A stretch of DNA of 64,000 bases from Liolophura sinensis (GCF_032854445.1 NC_088300.1:52426984-52490983), one strand, 5' to 3'; positions 23,401 through 36,079 are shown, counted from the stretch's first letter. The notes: generated by a model from the letters alone, not told the origin. Numbers and translations: made by a program.

Positions 23401-24169
23401 ATGGGTGAATAATCTATAGAACAAGTTAAACCATATTAACTAAATTAAAAAAATGTGCAGGCCTACAGATATGCAGATCATATTGGTGGAAGACAATTGG
23501 CTTTCAACGAACGTTAGACTGCGCCAACGACAACAGGTGCGTCATAGACTGTTTATCATGGACATCAAGGCAATTCAGATGCAGTGTAAACGGTGAAGTT
23601 CACCTCGTCGGGGCTTGAACTACATGTGGCACAATTCTAGGGCTAGCCTTATAAAAGTCTGTTGTAAGTATAGCCTTGAATTGCGCTAGGTTTGAGCCCG
23701 CGCTTCAAGTGTGTGACTTTGTCTTTGGTCAAGGTAAAACTTTGAACACGAGTTTGACAAGGCCTAGGCCTACATGTAATTTCCTATATAGGCCTAGGTC
23801 TGGTCTTGTAGAGCTGGGCTTCAAAACCTTGTGATTACACAATTTTCTTCCATGTCTACAAGCTTAGTTACTCGTTGTCATGGTAACTTTTACCTGCAAA
23901 AGTTTAATGGCTTACTGGTAAGGAATTAAACAAAAAAAAATGCCTCTGATATATGCCATATAGTATGGTGAACTTTTTATATCGGACGTCATGTTATATC
24001 TGTTATAATATGCCAAAATCAAGGCAATGATATTTTCTATTAGGCCTGTGCATTTTAGACCTATATAAGTTGATTAGTTAACAAAAAATGAAATAAGCTA
24101 CTAGTTCCGTCTCAAATACGACTACAGTTATTCGCTTCGTAGATGCCGTTAGCAAGTATTGCAGTTGTG

Positions 24170-24300
24170 TATGTTTTGCAAATTAATGATTACTCCCTTA
24201 ATCCGGGCTACAAATTCCAAGATGGCGGATACGTGAATTACGAGGCGAAAATCAGCGAAATTCACCATTTTCCTGTTATGTTGGTCCAATTTTGCTGATT
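24170..24300 (+). promoter_or_regulatory. Candidate promoter with YY1-like motif for the SOCS-box gene
   Basis: AAGATGGCGG at 24219-24228 matches the YY1-type element often found at transcription starts of constitutive animal genes, in plus orientation and about 1.9 kb upstream of the SOCS-box ATG. A 5' UTR intron would be needed. This is supported by an acceptor-like CCCCACCTGTGCAG ending at 26096, one base before the ATG. Inference only. Confidence 0.3.
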
Positions 24301-25138
24301 CGTACAGCGTCTGCAATGTGAAGAAACTGATATTTGTGACTTTATATTCTACAACAACGCTGTACTGAACCGGGTTAGTGTTTTTTCTCGTCACAATATG
24401 TTCTTCATTTGACTATATCACTGATCACAACAACAACATCTGTCAACATCCCCCCCTCCTCTCCCATCACACCTCTCACGTTCCAACAGATATGTTATAT
24501 TACAGCTAATTTGAACAGTAGAGCGGTCACATGATATTAATTATCTAGTATATGTGCGTTATGAGAACGCCGTATCCGTGGGTTCGGCAGTTTCACATCT
24601 CGATCAGTCATTGACAGCTGATAGAAACGATGACGATACCGTACGCAACTTCTCTGTGTAAAGCTTCTGTGTCTTAAGCCCTGGATGACTTTGTTCGCTT
24701 TTTTGTTAAATATATACTTTAAATGACACTCACATAGTCTTAGCTTGCTGCCATTCATCTTTCTAGGATACTAAGTACATTACTAACCTCCCTAGTCCAT
24801 CTAGTTCAATTGAACTAAACGTCGAGGTTTATTTTCAACAATTTCTGATATTTATCTGCCTCGACATTTAGTCATTGAAATAAAAAATCCAGTCAGTACA
24901 TTCTGTGAAGCACGTGTTGTAATGAAGGTGGCCTTTCTGAATACTGTCCTCTTCATTTGCTATCCTCACCAATGGAATTAATAAACTTGCTGCCTTAAGA
25001 ATATTACATTTCTTTACCAGCCTTTTGGAAAAGTAAAGGTATGAGTATGTTGTTCATTAGGTGGCCTAACCACGTCACAAAAAAAAAAAGAAACTCAATA
25101 TTCATGCTAAAATTACATATATATTGGCTAAAATTAGC

Positions 25139-25315
25139 AGACCAGGTGCCCCACAAAGTGGAAGAAATAGGGTACATGGACTATAACCTCTCTGGCCTGT
25201 CCAGTTACTCCTGTACAGAGCTCAGGGTCCTAGAGCACGAGACTGATAAAAAATTCAAATGTAAAATAGAGAACATAGTCATCCAGGGCTGTTCTGTGTG
25301 TAATCAGTGCGTTCA
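25139..25315 (+). other. Orphan exon-like open reading frame
   Basis: A frame open from 25041 to 25373 has an AG ending at 25138 (TAAAATTAGCAG) and a donor-like GTTAGT at 25316. The enclosed segment has higher GC and reads like coding sequence, including a cysteine pair (CSVCNQC). No family recognised. It could be an exon of an unseen gene, a 5' exon of the SOCS-box gene, or a transposon fragment. Confidence 0.25.
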
Positions 25316-26097
25316 GGTTAGTCTCCAGTGGAACTGGCAGTTTCATAAGTCATTAAAATTATTACAACTGTAGGGGCAGTCGACATGGGCCAGATTGATA
25401 AAAATTAAGAATTTAAACAAATGTTATTGAGGTGTAATCATGGTTTGCCAGAGTGACATGTCAGATAAAACCAGGCATTGTCATTACATGTACATTACAT
25501 GTACATGTACATTGCATGTACAGTGAAATTTAAGTATTAAAAGCTTTCATCTGATGAAATTTAGGGAATGTGATTTCTTAGCTTCACACCATCAAACAGA
25601 TATAGAGGGCCTCACTGTCCTATTTCATCAAACTTTTGTGAAAGCAAGATGATACAAAATCATTGTTCATTGAAAGTTAAAATGTTGGTTGGCTTGATAT
25701 GTGATCAGTCTTCACAAAGCCAAGAACAGTTATAAGAACATCCAAGAATTTATCTTCATATACATGTATGAAATAGATCTGTAATTCTTCAGCCTTTTCG
25801 CATGTTTGCAATGTGTTTATTCGAGCATGTTACGAAGGCATTATTCTGTGTTGCCTGATAGAATTATACTTTTTGTGAAGGCCTGAAACTGGCCAATCCA
25901 AGCAGTGTAGTTTTGTCATAAATTGCACTGAAAGTTGCTCTTTCATATGCTTAAAGGCTGAGGAATTAATCATGATGTCAAATGAGAGGTACAGTATTCA
26001 AATTTCCATTGTCAGAATATGTGGTCTTCACCGTATAGGAATTTTTTATTTTGCGATTTTTGTAGCTGCTTGAATGTGGTTTCCCCACCTGTGCAGT

Positions 26098-28014
26098 ATG
26101 GGTAACTCCAAGTCGGGACGAGGGGAAACAGTTTCTTTAGGCATGCCTGCCCGAGAGAGGGAGCTTCACTTGGCAGTCATGGCTAATGACAGAGACAGCT
26201 TGAGGGCAATCCTAGCTCAGGGAGTGGACATAAATTACCCGTGGAGCAACCCTGCAGTTCCTAGTGTGAAGGACAGCACAACACCTCTGCTGGCAGCCGT
26301 GTCTCTGAATCATGTGGAGATCACAATGGTAGGAAAATGAGGGATTGAACTCCTACAATTTAACTTAACTTGGTCTTCATTTTCTGGCTCAGCCCATGAT
26401 GTGTCATTAGCTCTGTGATGTCAGCAGGGATTGATACATAATATGTCATAACATTTATTTTCCAAATGGTTTCATGTATAACGATGCACAAATTTACAGG
26501 CACCAATAACTATGTCAAGATGCATCTTCTAGCATCTGTTGCTAGAGATGGTGTAATTTTTATCTTTTAAACTTATTTTTATCGAACATCTTGGTTCTGT
26601 TTTTGTAGATTCTTCTCAAGGCTGGTGCTGAAATTAATCGAACTGACAGAAATGGCTGCACACCTCTGTACAAGGCTGCATACCATGGTAGGCCAGTACT
26701 GGTGGACATTTTAGTGAGGGAGGGTAAGTTTGGAAATTTCCACTACACCTTAGATAACAGAACAGTATCAAAAATAGACATAACTACCTTGGCATTGTCA
26801 TCCATGTCCATGGTTAATAACTGACACTGAACATGACCAGCTTACAGTGTGTCAGAATAATATGTGAAAGCTACTAGCACCACAGTACACTTTTCAAGCT
26901 GGCAGTTCTGAGGCAGATATTGTAGTATAAAGAAAGAACACCTTTTCTTTCATTGTAACTAAAACAAAAACTATGTATCACATAAATATTTGAAATGTAT
27001 AATGTCATGTTTTTGTATTTATGATGCAATATAATAATGTTCTTGACATTTTCAGGCGCCGATATCAACAAACCTGACAAAGATCTACAGACTCCGTTGT
27101 ATATCTGTGTACAGAATGCTATAGTACACTCCAGCTATGCAGCGGTAGACAGACTTCTGGCTGCTGGAGCCTCAGTCAATGGGTAAATGCACAGTTTGCC
27201 TCTTCACAGCAACAACAAAAAAATCCACTAGTGATGCAAATCACAGTCTATAATTGTTTTTCTTTCCTTACTCTTTTACACAGGAGAGGTTTGCGGATTT
27301 CATGTTGCATTTTTTTGTTATCAGACATAAAGGTGCTTCTTCATACAGATAATCCGACAGACGAGAAAATAATGTGTTCCTGCCAAAAGGGAGGTAACTG
27401 GATTCTGTATCAACATGAGTTATGTACCTTTGCTAACACTTTCGCTCTTGCCAATTTCTAAAGACTGATATGTTAAGATGGCAATGGCTCAGATGTACCT
27501 TATGTTTGTTTGTTTGTTTGATGGCTATGTTGACAGGTGTGACAAGGCAGGGCAGGCCCCTATCCATGTTGCAGCCCACTGGAAGCTGAAGGATATGATC
27601 CGTGTTCTGTTGAACGTGAACAGCGATGTAAACATGATAGACTACTCAGGGCGGACTCCGCTGTATGTATGTGTTAGTTCTCTTAGTACCGGTTTATATA
27701 ACGAAGACCTCAAGTACCAGGTCCCTTGTATAAAGATTCTGTACAGTGCTGGCTGTGACATGCTGAACCTAGTGGACTGGCTGAAGTGGAAGGGGCCTGG
27801 GATCCCGGCCGAGCTGCTGGCAGACGACGAGAACTTCTTCAGCTGGTACACGTGCAACATGACCTCGCCTCATTCCCTGTCTAACCTGTGTCGTAAGGTC
27901 ATCCAACAGCGTCTCTCGCAGCGGGGAAACTTCGTCAAGTTTGTCCACAAGTTACCTCTTCCTCACAAAATGCAAACTTACCTATGTAGACAGATGTTTC
28001 ACCTGCCGAAATGA
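26098..28014 (+). CDS. Ankyrin repeat and SOCS box (ASB) family protein
   Basis: Four exons join in phase: 26098-26328, 26609-26723, 27056-27182 and 27537-28014, all GT-AG, giving 316 aa. Ankyrin repeats start near residues 21, 60, 92, 125 and 162, with TPL and LL..GA signatures (for example CTPLYKAAYHG, QTPLYICVQN, RTPLYVCVSS). The C-terminus from residue 268 is a SOCS box: the Elongin-C-binding BC box (SLSNLCRKVIQ, 271-281) and the Cul5 box (LPLPHKMQTYL, 297-307). The family recruits targets bound by the ankyrin stack to Elongin B/C-Cullin5-Rbx2 ubiquitin ligases. The N-terminus MGNSKS fits the N-myristoylation pattern (Gly2, Ser6), so membrane tethering is possible. The ATG at 26098 lies one base after a good acceptor, suggesting a 5' UTR intron. 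Which ASB orthologue it is cannot be decided here. Confidence 0.93.
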
Positions 28015-28760
28015 ATGCAATCTTGTAGCAGCTGTGCTGGTATTCTCTCACACTAACCTGTACATAATGCAATCTTTTCACGTTTCTCTGAAGTAGCTTC
28101 GTTTGATACTGTACAAATGGTAAAATTTTTCTGGCCTGTGAGCAGTTGAATTTCAGAAAAGGAAAGCCAAAAATATTGAAACCCAGAGGAATTTCTGCAA
28201 GATATAATATTGAATCATTCAGACGGTATTTAGCAGAAAATTTCTGTGAAGTTTCTGGATGTTTTCTGGAGTGTTTGAGATATTAGTTACAGTCTTATGG
28301 CTGAACCTCAGAATCGGGGTCTGTCTCTAGGGAGTGAAAAGTTGTGTGAGTGTAACATGAAACAGTTTACTTTATGACAGACTAAAGCTGGCAGCTATAA
28401 AAGACAAATAATCTATTCTGGATCGGGATGCGCACTAACACTGCATCACAGAGGAGTGAGCACTGGTGTAGAAAAGAAAGGCATGATATAAATGTAACAC
28501 TTAAAGATTTTTTTTTTTTATCAAGGGAAGAAACTCTTCCAAATTTTAAACTTGTTAGCTTTGTAAAGTTATCGCCCTTGCTATGAATTCAACTGGTACT
28601 AATTAGACGTTACAATATATCTTGGGCTAGTTCTACACCAGGTTTATGTCCTATCTTGTAATGGCAGTTGTCTGTTTATTCTGTCTTCGTATTCTGTCTG
28701 CGTAATAATTTGTTATCACAGGGGAAAATGTTTTTTTTTTTTTAAGTTCTTCATTCTTCT
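28015..28760 (+). other. Probable 3' UTR and flank of the ASB gene
   Basis: Single-copy-looking sequence without ORFs. The first AATAAA words downstream fall inside a SINE near 28860, so the transcript end is unclear. Confidence 0.35.
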
Positions 28761-28764
28761 GTCA

Positions 28765-28880
28765 CCTGTGGAAGATCATGGGTTTCCTCCCATCATTATG
28801 CTGGCCACTATTGTATAAGTGAAATATTCTTGAGTACAACGTAGACTGCAATCAGACTAATAAATGAATAAATAAATTCT
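28765..28880 (+). repeat. SINE 3' half
   Basis: GGTTTCCTCCCATCATTATG, TATAAGTGAAATATTCTTG, and a tail AATGAATAAATAAAT. Confidence 0.8.
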
Positions 28881-30620
28881 TTGTCAATTTGATTTTTGAT
28901 CTGTGTAAGTAGTGTGTGGTAGTGCTGTTTGAAAATTAGTATTAATACTGGTTCACATGCTATAAGCCTTTGCTGGAACAAAGGAGATAGCTTGCTAATC
29001 CTAATTGGTTACTTTTCTTCAACTGACTAAGTGACTTGTATCATACTGAGTATGTAAGTATTACATAGTGAACACAGATCTTTATTTAGTCTGTTTCCTC
29101 TTTTCATTGCATTATTATAGGGATACACAGGAATGATCATTAAGAGGATTATTAACACTTCTGTATTGAGTGAAGTGTAACGATCAATTTTCTGCCCAGA
29201 TTGGAACAAAAATATTTACGGGGAAAATAATAATAATAATATTTATTTTGGATTTTGGATAATGAAGCAAAACATAGTTTTAACCCAAAACCTAAGACGT
29301 TCTTGCTATGCCCATTTTTTGTTGGGTCGAGCGGGAAACATTTTATACATAGTCCATGTTTTTCGGTTTTGCTTTTGTTTTCACAACCTTGTCTCATTTC
29401 AAGTGTAATAGTTGTAGTAGCAATTAATTTAACAGTGCTTAGTTTTTATTTTCTAGTCAAAGGTGCTTGGTGGCACTTCCTCATTTGCAGTTTTGCTCAT
29501 ATTGAGTAGTGCTTTTGTCAACTCCAACAAATGTTTTATTTGCTGAAATTGTCAATTCAGTGACTGATCAATGATTTTCTGTTGTGTATATAAATGTACA
29601 TGTAGTGCTAAATGTTTTTGTATTCTATAATCTATGACTTGTAATTTCCAGAGAAAAAATGAAATTTTTGATTAGATGGACAGTGCATGTATGCTGTGCT
29701 TGTTGCTTGACCATGGATGATTTTCAGTTTTGTAATTTTACCTCTGATATATAAAGGAAGGTATTATGTATGCTTAAATTCATTTCTTGTGAAGTTCAAA
29801 TTAACATTATGTAAGATAACATCAAAGCATTTTTCCCTAGAGGTTAAGGTTTTCTTTTCGGGTGAAGCCTGGTGCCGAGCATTTATTTCAAAAGGATTAA
29901 TTTGAAGCTTTTCAGTTCTTCCAAGCTTTGATGCTACAAAAAATGCACAGGAGATTTTGTTGCAGACAGAGTCCTTAATTTTGTGTCAGTTGATTGCATT
30001 ATGGGAAGAAGGTTTGATGAAAGTGGTATAAATGATGGTTCAAGTTTCATACATGTTGAGACAGTTGATATCATACAGTGGCAGTGTTACTGATGATTTC
30101 ACTACACTATCCAGACTGTATTACTTCACACAGAGGGGACTTATCAAGTGGGAGGCATCAAGAAAAGAACATTTAACATGGGTAAATGCAGGGTGACATT
30201 ATTCGGCTAAAAGTCACTGATATTGACAAGGGAGATTTTGGGAGAAAAGTTAAACAGTATGATTATTGAATGTAATAATAATCTGCATTTACATGACTTG
30301 GTTCAGCACACACTGTAGGGATAAACCTGTGAGCATTGAGCCAGCAGGGTGATCATGGGTTGTTGGCTTCAACTGTTCATATTTAGTATTACAACCCATA
30401 TATATATATGTTTCAAACAAAAAATGTTATTTAAAGGGGCTGGAACCTTGTAAAGATATCTCTAATTACTCTTTATAGTTTACAGAGGCTCTAGATGTAG
30501 ACTAGATTTTGTTATTTCAAACACTTCCAGAAGATTTACTTTATTAAAATTGTAGCTGCTGTTGAAATTCAGATGTCTTATGTTGTTTTTGCCGAATGGC
30601 TTGCCAAAGTAAATTTCACT
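28881..30620. other. Intergenic, no gene seen
   Basis: AT-rich with an AAT microsatellite near 29227-29243. ORFs are at most 84 codons and unrecognised. Could include a long ASB 3' UTR. Confidence 0.4.
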
Positions 30621-30633
30621 ATACCTGATTTGA

Positions 30634-30905
30634 TTTATTTATTTATTTATTTGATTGGTGTTTTACGACGTACTCAAGAAAATTTCACTTATACGACGGC
30701 GGACAGCATTATGGTGGGAGGAAACCGGGCAGTGCCCGGGGGAAACCCACAACCATCCGCAGGTTGCTGGCAAACCTTCCCACATACGGCCGGAGAGGAA
30801 GCCAGCATGGGCTGGACTTGAACTCGCGGCGACCGCATTGGCGATAGACTCGTGGGTCATTACGCAGCGCTAGCGCGCTAACCAACTGAGCCATGGAGGC
30901 CCCAT
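30634..30905 (-). repeat. tRNA-derived SINE, near full length with target duplications
   Basis: A complete copy in reverse: the TTTA tail complement, body, and tRNA-like head ending in CCATGGAGGCCCC. The 9-bp direct repeat CTGATTTGA flanks it at 30625-30633 and 30906-30914. Its close match to the copy at 8870 shows a relatively recent insertion. Confidence 0.95.
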
Positions 30906-30971
30906 CTGATTTGAAGTTCTGATAAAATATGTGCACCACAAAATAAAAACGTTTATGGCATTTTTGAAACT

Positions 30972-31372
30972 GGACGGCATGGCAGTGGTCAACTGGTTAG
31001 AGCACCTGCCTTTTAGTCTGAGACCCCGAGTTTAATCGATAGTCGGGTCAGGATCAGCAACGGCAATTTTGACGCTGTTTGTTACACGGCTCGCAATAAA
31101 CCAAGACTTTCCCAGATTCAAGTCAGGAGTATTTGACATGGCGTTTCAGTGAGGCGTATGTTCGGTGGAGGACCAGTGGTTTTCAGCGAATGACTAGGTA
31201 TGCTTGACTGCAAAATGGTCCTAAGAGCACCATCGACCACCAAGATCCCTGGAACAATTGGTGTAGGAAAATCTAGAAATGTACTGTCCATCGGCAGGAA
31301 CTGAACCGTCATCTTGTGTGTCAGCGGGATTCGTGCACCTTACAACTGAATGAGCCACGCCCACTAAACTAA
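30972..31372. repeat. Composite of two tRNA-headed repeats facing each other
   Basis: The left end is a plus-strand tRNA-like head (ACTGGTTAGAGCACCTGCC, then GAGTTTAATCGATAGTCGGG). The right end, read on the minus strand, is another head starting TAGTGGGCGTGGCTCATTCA. The region between includes TTTGTTACACGGCTCGCAAT. Either two SINEs inserted head-out or one composite element. Confidence 0.6.
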
Positions 31373-33118
31373 ATCAAAAAGCCAGCAAAGTGCATATATT
31401 ACTATTTCTGGATGTTTTTACTACTTACTTTGCTGGGTTCTTGGTGTATGCGCAGAGAGAGAGAGAGAGAGAGATGTAGGGTATTATTGTCAAAGCAGTT
31501 TACTCTATTGACCATCTTCCAACGTCAAATCTTTTAAAATTATCCATTAACTAAAGATGTTTTCTTATCTATTAACTACTATATGATAAATTAAAAAGGG
31601 CTTAAAATCTGACTCTAGCTACCTTCAAAGTGTTGGTGAGTTAGCAGGTGTGGGAAGGGCTTAACATGTGCCCGGTGCGGCGTAAGCCGGCCGTGTTAAT
31701 ATTTACACTGTTAAGTAAAAACCGTTTATCTTCAGCCCACATGGTCTTTCCGTGCACGTGGGTTCTCTGGTCTAAATAGTTTGGAGATCTGGTGTTAGAG
31801 AGGTAGGCCATATTTTGACTGTTGAAATCCTCCGTCTTTACACTCTCTTCAGGCTGTCCACGCAGTTTTCCAGGGCAATTTTTTACCCTTAATCTCTCCA
31901 CATTACATGTCATAGTGAATAGAGCCATGTTGCTGTATTATACCTTCCAGTCCTTAATGCAGTGTTTCTACATTAATGTTAAAAGTCTTGTCATACTCTA
32001 ATTTCTGAGAATGGGAGTAATTTTGTTTTAGGATGTTACCGAACAATATTTTAGAATATTACTCTAAATTTGAGTATAACTTTCGACATATTTACCAAAC
32101 ATTTAGCTTAAGCAATTGCAAGCTAATGTATGTGTACTTAGCTGAAAGTCGAATAATTTCAACTTTAGTATTCCGGAAAACAACGAAATATTCCGTTTAA
32201 CCGGTTGCATTATATTTTATGCATGTACATGTACTATACGGGGTATATGCACGATGTTGCCCCATACACTGAAAACCGCCATTCTGGTTATTCTTTGTAC
32301 ACGTTTCCTCTGTGTTGCCAAGTATATCTTCATTATACTATTTGTTTACTATTTCCGTTGGGCAATAAATGAATACAAAGGTGTGGTTGTTGGCGAAGAT
32401 TTTCAGTAGATTAAACTTTATGTTTTGAGTGAGAGAAAAAATTCCCATCTTTTGAATCTCATGCTGTTCACCAGTCAAAATGAATATGTATGAAGTTGGC
32501 GATATATCAACGACTTTATATCTTAAACTACACATACATTTTCCCGTAACTTGCATCGGCTGAACATTTGGAAAATACACGCGGTAATTTATAATCTAAG
32601 CGTGCACTAATATTGTGTTCATCAACGGGCGGACAGAATAGAAAAACATATACATTTCTTCGAATTTGTACAATGCCTGTACATTAATACGCGATCGGTA
32701 ACTTGAAATAATATGGAAAAAACAAGCAATTTAACCATTGTGTGGATTATAGATATTAGCTATACTGGTGTTAACCCCCCCCCCCCCCCCATCATTTTTT
32801 ATTTGCTTACCTGTAGATCAATCTCAGTCTACAGACACACACGTCAAGTTACAGGGACAACATATCTATAACAGATGATACGTATAACAATGCGGTATTC
32901 AACAAGGACTAGAAAAACGAAATAATATGTATAAGGAAAAACAAAATAGAAAATACTGAATATATGTGTGCTGCTGAGAGTGATGTGAAGTGATCTGAAA
33001 TTAATTGCTTTCTCTTCAAATGGCATAACAAAACCTGGATGAAAGCAGTTATCAAAATAGGTTTGACATCTTTCTAAAATTTATTTGCATTGTTTTAAAA
33101 TTGTTCTAAAAAATTCAC

Positions 33119-33121
<3 letters not shown>
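31373..33121. other. Intergenic with simple repeats
   Basis: A GA microsatellite at 31453-31475 and a 16-base C run at 32775-32790. The segment 31640-31930 is somewhat GC-richer but unrecognised. No gene is supported. Confidence 0.4.

Positions 33122-33178
<57 letters not shown>
33122..33178. repeat. TA dinucleotide microsatellite
   Basis: Uninterrupted alternating AT over about 57 bases. Confidence 0.98.
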
Positions 33179-33180
<2 letters not shown>

Positions 33181-33499
33181 AATATATGTACATGTACAAA
33201 TGTGATCCAATGTGTATGAAGAACTTGTTGATGGAATGCAATATTTTAATTTGTATTGTTCATAAAAGTAACCTCCTCTCCTCTTCTATGTATATTACCA
33301 GGCATATAGAAAATAAAACACACGTATATATTCAGTGCTTTAACCTACCCTCATTATATAGCTTGGTTTCCATTTACTCTTAGCCCTTTTGTCGTGGAAG
33401 GTTAGGCTATGCCTTTGGTGATGATTTTGGGTGGCCCTAGCCTCATAGAATTCCTCTTAATGAGATAAAACCAGTTTAAGCTATGTTGGGATTGTTTCA

Positions 33500-34080
33500 C
33501 TCCACACTGATATTTTCTTAAGAGGCGCAGACAGAAAACAAGGCTATTGTTATCAGCTTGAAGGCAGGTAGCCTCTCAACTGCTGCCCGCCGCTGCCTTC
33601 TCGGGTCATACGCCCAAAACTTACGCGCCAATTAGCCCGCTATCTAGCCATCTAAACAGTCGCTTGTAAGAGGGTACGGTAAGGGTGAGGATACCTGGTG
33701 GCTGTGATTATCCGGGGGGTGGTCAGCCTCCTCGACTCCCCAGGACCGACTTCTAGATCCCCATCAGGCGTGCCGTGCTATCGCAGAAGCTTTGGGATCC
33801 GAGCGCCGGTACAATTTGTTGTCCAAACACAGGGTGATACGTGACATTTGTAGATCAAACGTTGGAAAATTTATCAAGCGCCGTTTGAGACGTGCGGACC
33901 ACCAGACTGGCTGTAATAGCCTCTGGCTCTTCTACTCGCTCGTCGTTTTGTCCTAGGCTCTAATTAGTCCCTCATGGCCTGGGATAGATGCTCTTTGCTG
34001 ACTACAATCCGGATCAGGTCTTACTGATCCTGTGCCACAAGGGAACACACAATAACCACTGAGGAAGAAGCCAACAGAAA
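33500..34080. promoter_or_regulatory. GC-richer, repeat-free block in the gene desert (candidate regulatory element)
   Basis: This block departs from its AT-rich surroundings, has no SINE or tandem repeat, and has no long ORF on either strand. Such islands near developmental homeobox genes are often conserved enhancers. Conservation cannot be judged from one sequence, so this is only a candidate. Confidence 0.25.
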
Positions 34081-34780
34081 CTTGACTAAAGAGAACCTGT
34101 TATAGTGCTAACAGAGACGTGTCGGCCTGTATACTTGGCTGTTTGGAAGAAACAAGGTGTCAGGTTCCGCTTTCAGTTTACCTGGGAAAGTACAATTCAT
34201 GCACATTCCCGGAAACTTGACTCCCAAGACTTGATTCATTACAAATTTATTACGGACTTTTTGAGAAGCATGCATTAAGTCGGCTCAAGTATAAGACGAA
34301 CCATTTTTCTTGATCGTCAGAGTGAGATGAGTCATACTTGTATACCACAACTTTACTGGATTCTTAAATTGCAAAAGTCCCCATATATAGCCAGGTTTAT
34401 TACGGGCACAGGAAGGTGTACAAATCAAACTTTTGTCAACCCTGTTGACGAGAGTTTTATGAGAAGGAGAGCCAGTTAAGGTCATTTAAATACTGTTATT
34501 TGTATCAGTAAAAAAATCAGATGCATGTCAACAAGCCCGAGAATCCATAACAACCCAAACTGTCTCATGGAAGAACTGGATGCCCAAAAGCAGATACCGT
34601 TAGACGTTTTCCACTTTGGATTTCTCTATTCTCTATACTGCGATTCCGCCCCAAGATATCATTGACCAAGATATAATTTCATCCTTAATTCTCGCAAACA
34701 AGTCCAGAACAAGTCACATTTGCATTAACGTCCAAAGCTACAATGTTTTGTTTTAGTCCTAACATTTATAATAAAGGTTA
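34081..34780. other. Intergenic, no gene seen
   Basis: No recognisable gene or repeat. Confidence 0.35.
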
Positions 34781-35070
34781 CCATTCATGGGGTATTTCAT
34801 TGATCATTGAAATAGTGGAATTTCTAAAAGTCCTTCTCTTACACTGTCCTTATGACAGAAGGGATAACTTCAATTTTGAAATTATAAATTGTCCCTATGT
34901 GGATGGTAAATTGTATACATATGACATAAACGTATTGAGGATTTGTTGGATTCTGTGTAAAATGTAATACCAGTGTGATAGTTGGCAAATTGTCCCACGT
35001 ACATAACTGGTGAAATACGGCCTCTTGTCAAATTTACCTCAGTCAGGGGTTTATTTTGACTGTGATAATA
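34781..35070 (+). mobile_element. LYDKRD retroelement fragment followed by the GTGATAG repeat
   Basis: 34852-34915 reads YDRRDNFNFEIINCPYVDGK, matching the start of the motif at 6337. From 34977, GTGTGATAGTTGGCAAATTG to TTTATTTTGACTGTG is a copy of the MITE-like repeat. Confidence 0.55.
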
Positions 35071-35223
35071 TAATCTATAATTCCACTTAAATGGGGTCAT
35101 AAGGGATGTATAAGCATCTATGTTTATTACATTATTCTGGAATAGTTGCGTAACTGATGAGATATCTATATTTGTATTCGACATGCAAAACAGCGATCCA
35201 TGGACAACCAGTTTTAAAGTGTC

Positions 35224-35940
35224 ATGTCATGCATATGTATCACTGAATACAAAAGGTATCAACAAAGATCCAGAGTAATCTATGTGTCTAACAGACATTC
35301 ATATACCAGCCATCAACCCAAATGGACGCTCCAGGTCAGTAATCGCAAGACCAATTTCCAAAAGACGTTTAACACAACCACCGAAGAACTAAGAGAGAAT
35401 ATAAAATACGTAATTAGGACGGGATCATGTCAACGGAAGCAGTGCGCAGTTTCCAGTGATGCTGAACAAAAAACCCTGCAATTTTAGGCGAATGAATGAA
35501 ATCATGCACTATTCAAATCGTTTACCATGCCGCAGTGTATAAGTTGTCGATAATTCAAACATGTATCTCATTTGCGCTTTGTCTACAACTGTTCATATAT
35601 CCCCACGTGATGAGTCACTTTAACACCATGAATATATAGCCCCGGGTTTAGTGGACTTAGACACAGTCATGAAGCAGAGATTCAGCTGCTGGGCACTCTT
35701 ACAAGAGAATTATACTCTTTGTAAAATTTAAGAAACTTAGAGTGAAGACGTTTGATATAACCTTGACCAACCAGTTTTATGGTAATAACTTGTGAGGTTC
35801 ACTGAAACCGCTACAAAGTATAACTAAAGACGTACAGCATCTGATCAATGCTTCATGGCGAGATATGTATATACGACATTTGCAGGACCTTCGGCATATT
35901 GCTGTCCAAGAATAATTTAGAATATCAAAATTGTGAACTG
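35224..35940 (-). mobile_element. LYDKRD retroelement copy on the minus strand
   Basis: In reverse complement, 35940-35850 reads NFDILNY with a frameshifted YISRHEALIRCC. 35735-35640 matches 6910-7030 (CTTCATGACTGTGTCTAA), and 35640-35224 matches 11015-11420 in order. The cysteine-rich segment present at 6698-6895 is missing. Several frameshifts make it dead. Confidence 0.6.
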
Positions 35941-35959
35941 TATACTTGTAAATTATTGT

Positions 35960-36078
35960 AAGACCCGAGCACCGACAATGACAATGTGATAGTTGGCAAA
36001 TGGTCACACGTAACTCGTGAAAATTCCCTCTCTTCTCAATTTACGCGATGCAGTTCGGCATTTATTCTATAACTGTTC
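35960..36078 (+). repeat. Copy of the GTGATAG MITE-like repeat
   Basis: AATGTGATAGTTGGCAAATG, then TCTTCTCAATTTACGCGATG, then TTTATTCTATAACTGTTCA. Confidence 0.6.
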
Positions 36079-36079
36079 A

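Larger units (their letters stand above)
22041..24140. other. Intergenic between dehydrogenase and SOCS-box genes
   Basis: Holds a SINE fragment at 22615-22705, a 16-bp triplicate at 22921-22968, a deleted SINE at 23262-23400, and otherwise AT-rich sequence. No gene is visible. Confidence 0.45.

Noticed and set aside
30573-30939. ORFs of 65-82 codons on both strands
   Set aside because: They fall in or across the SINE at 30634-30905 and appear in other SINE copies as well.
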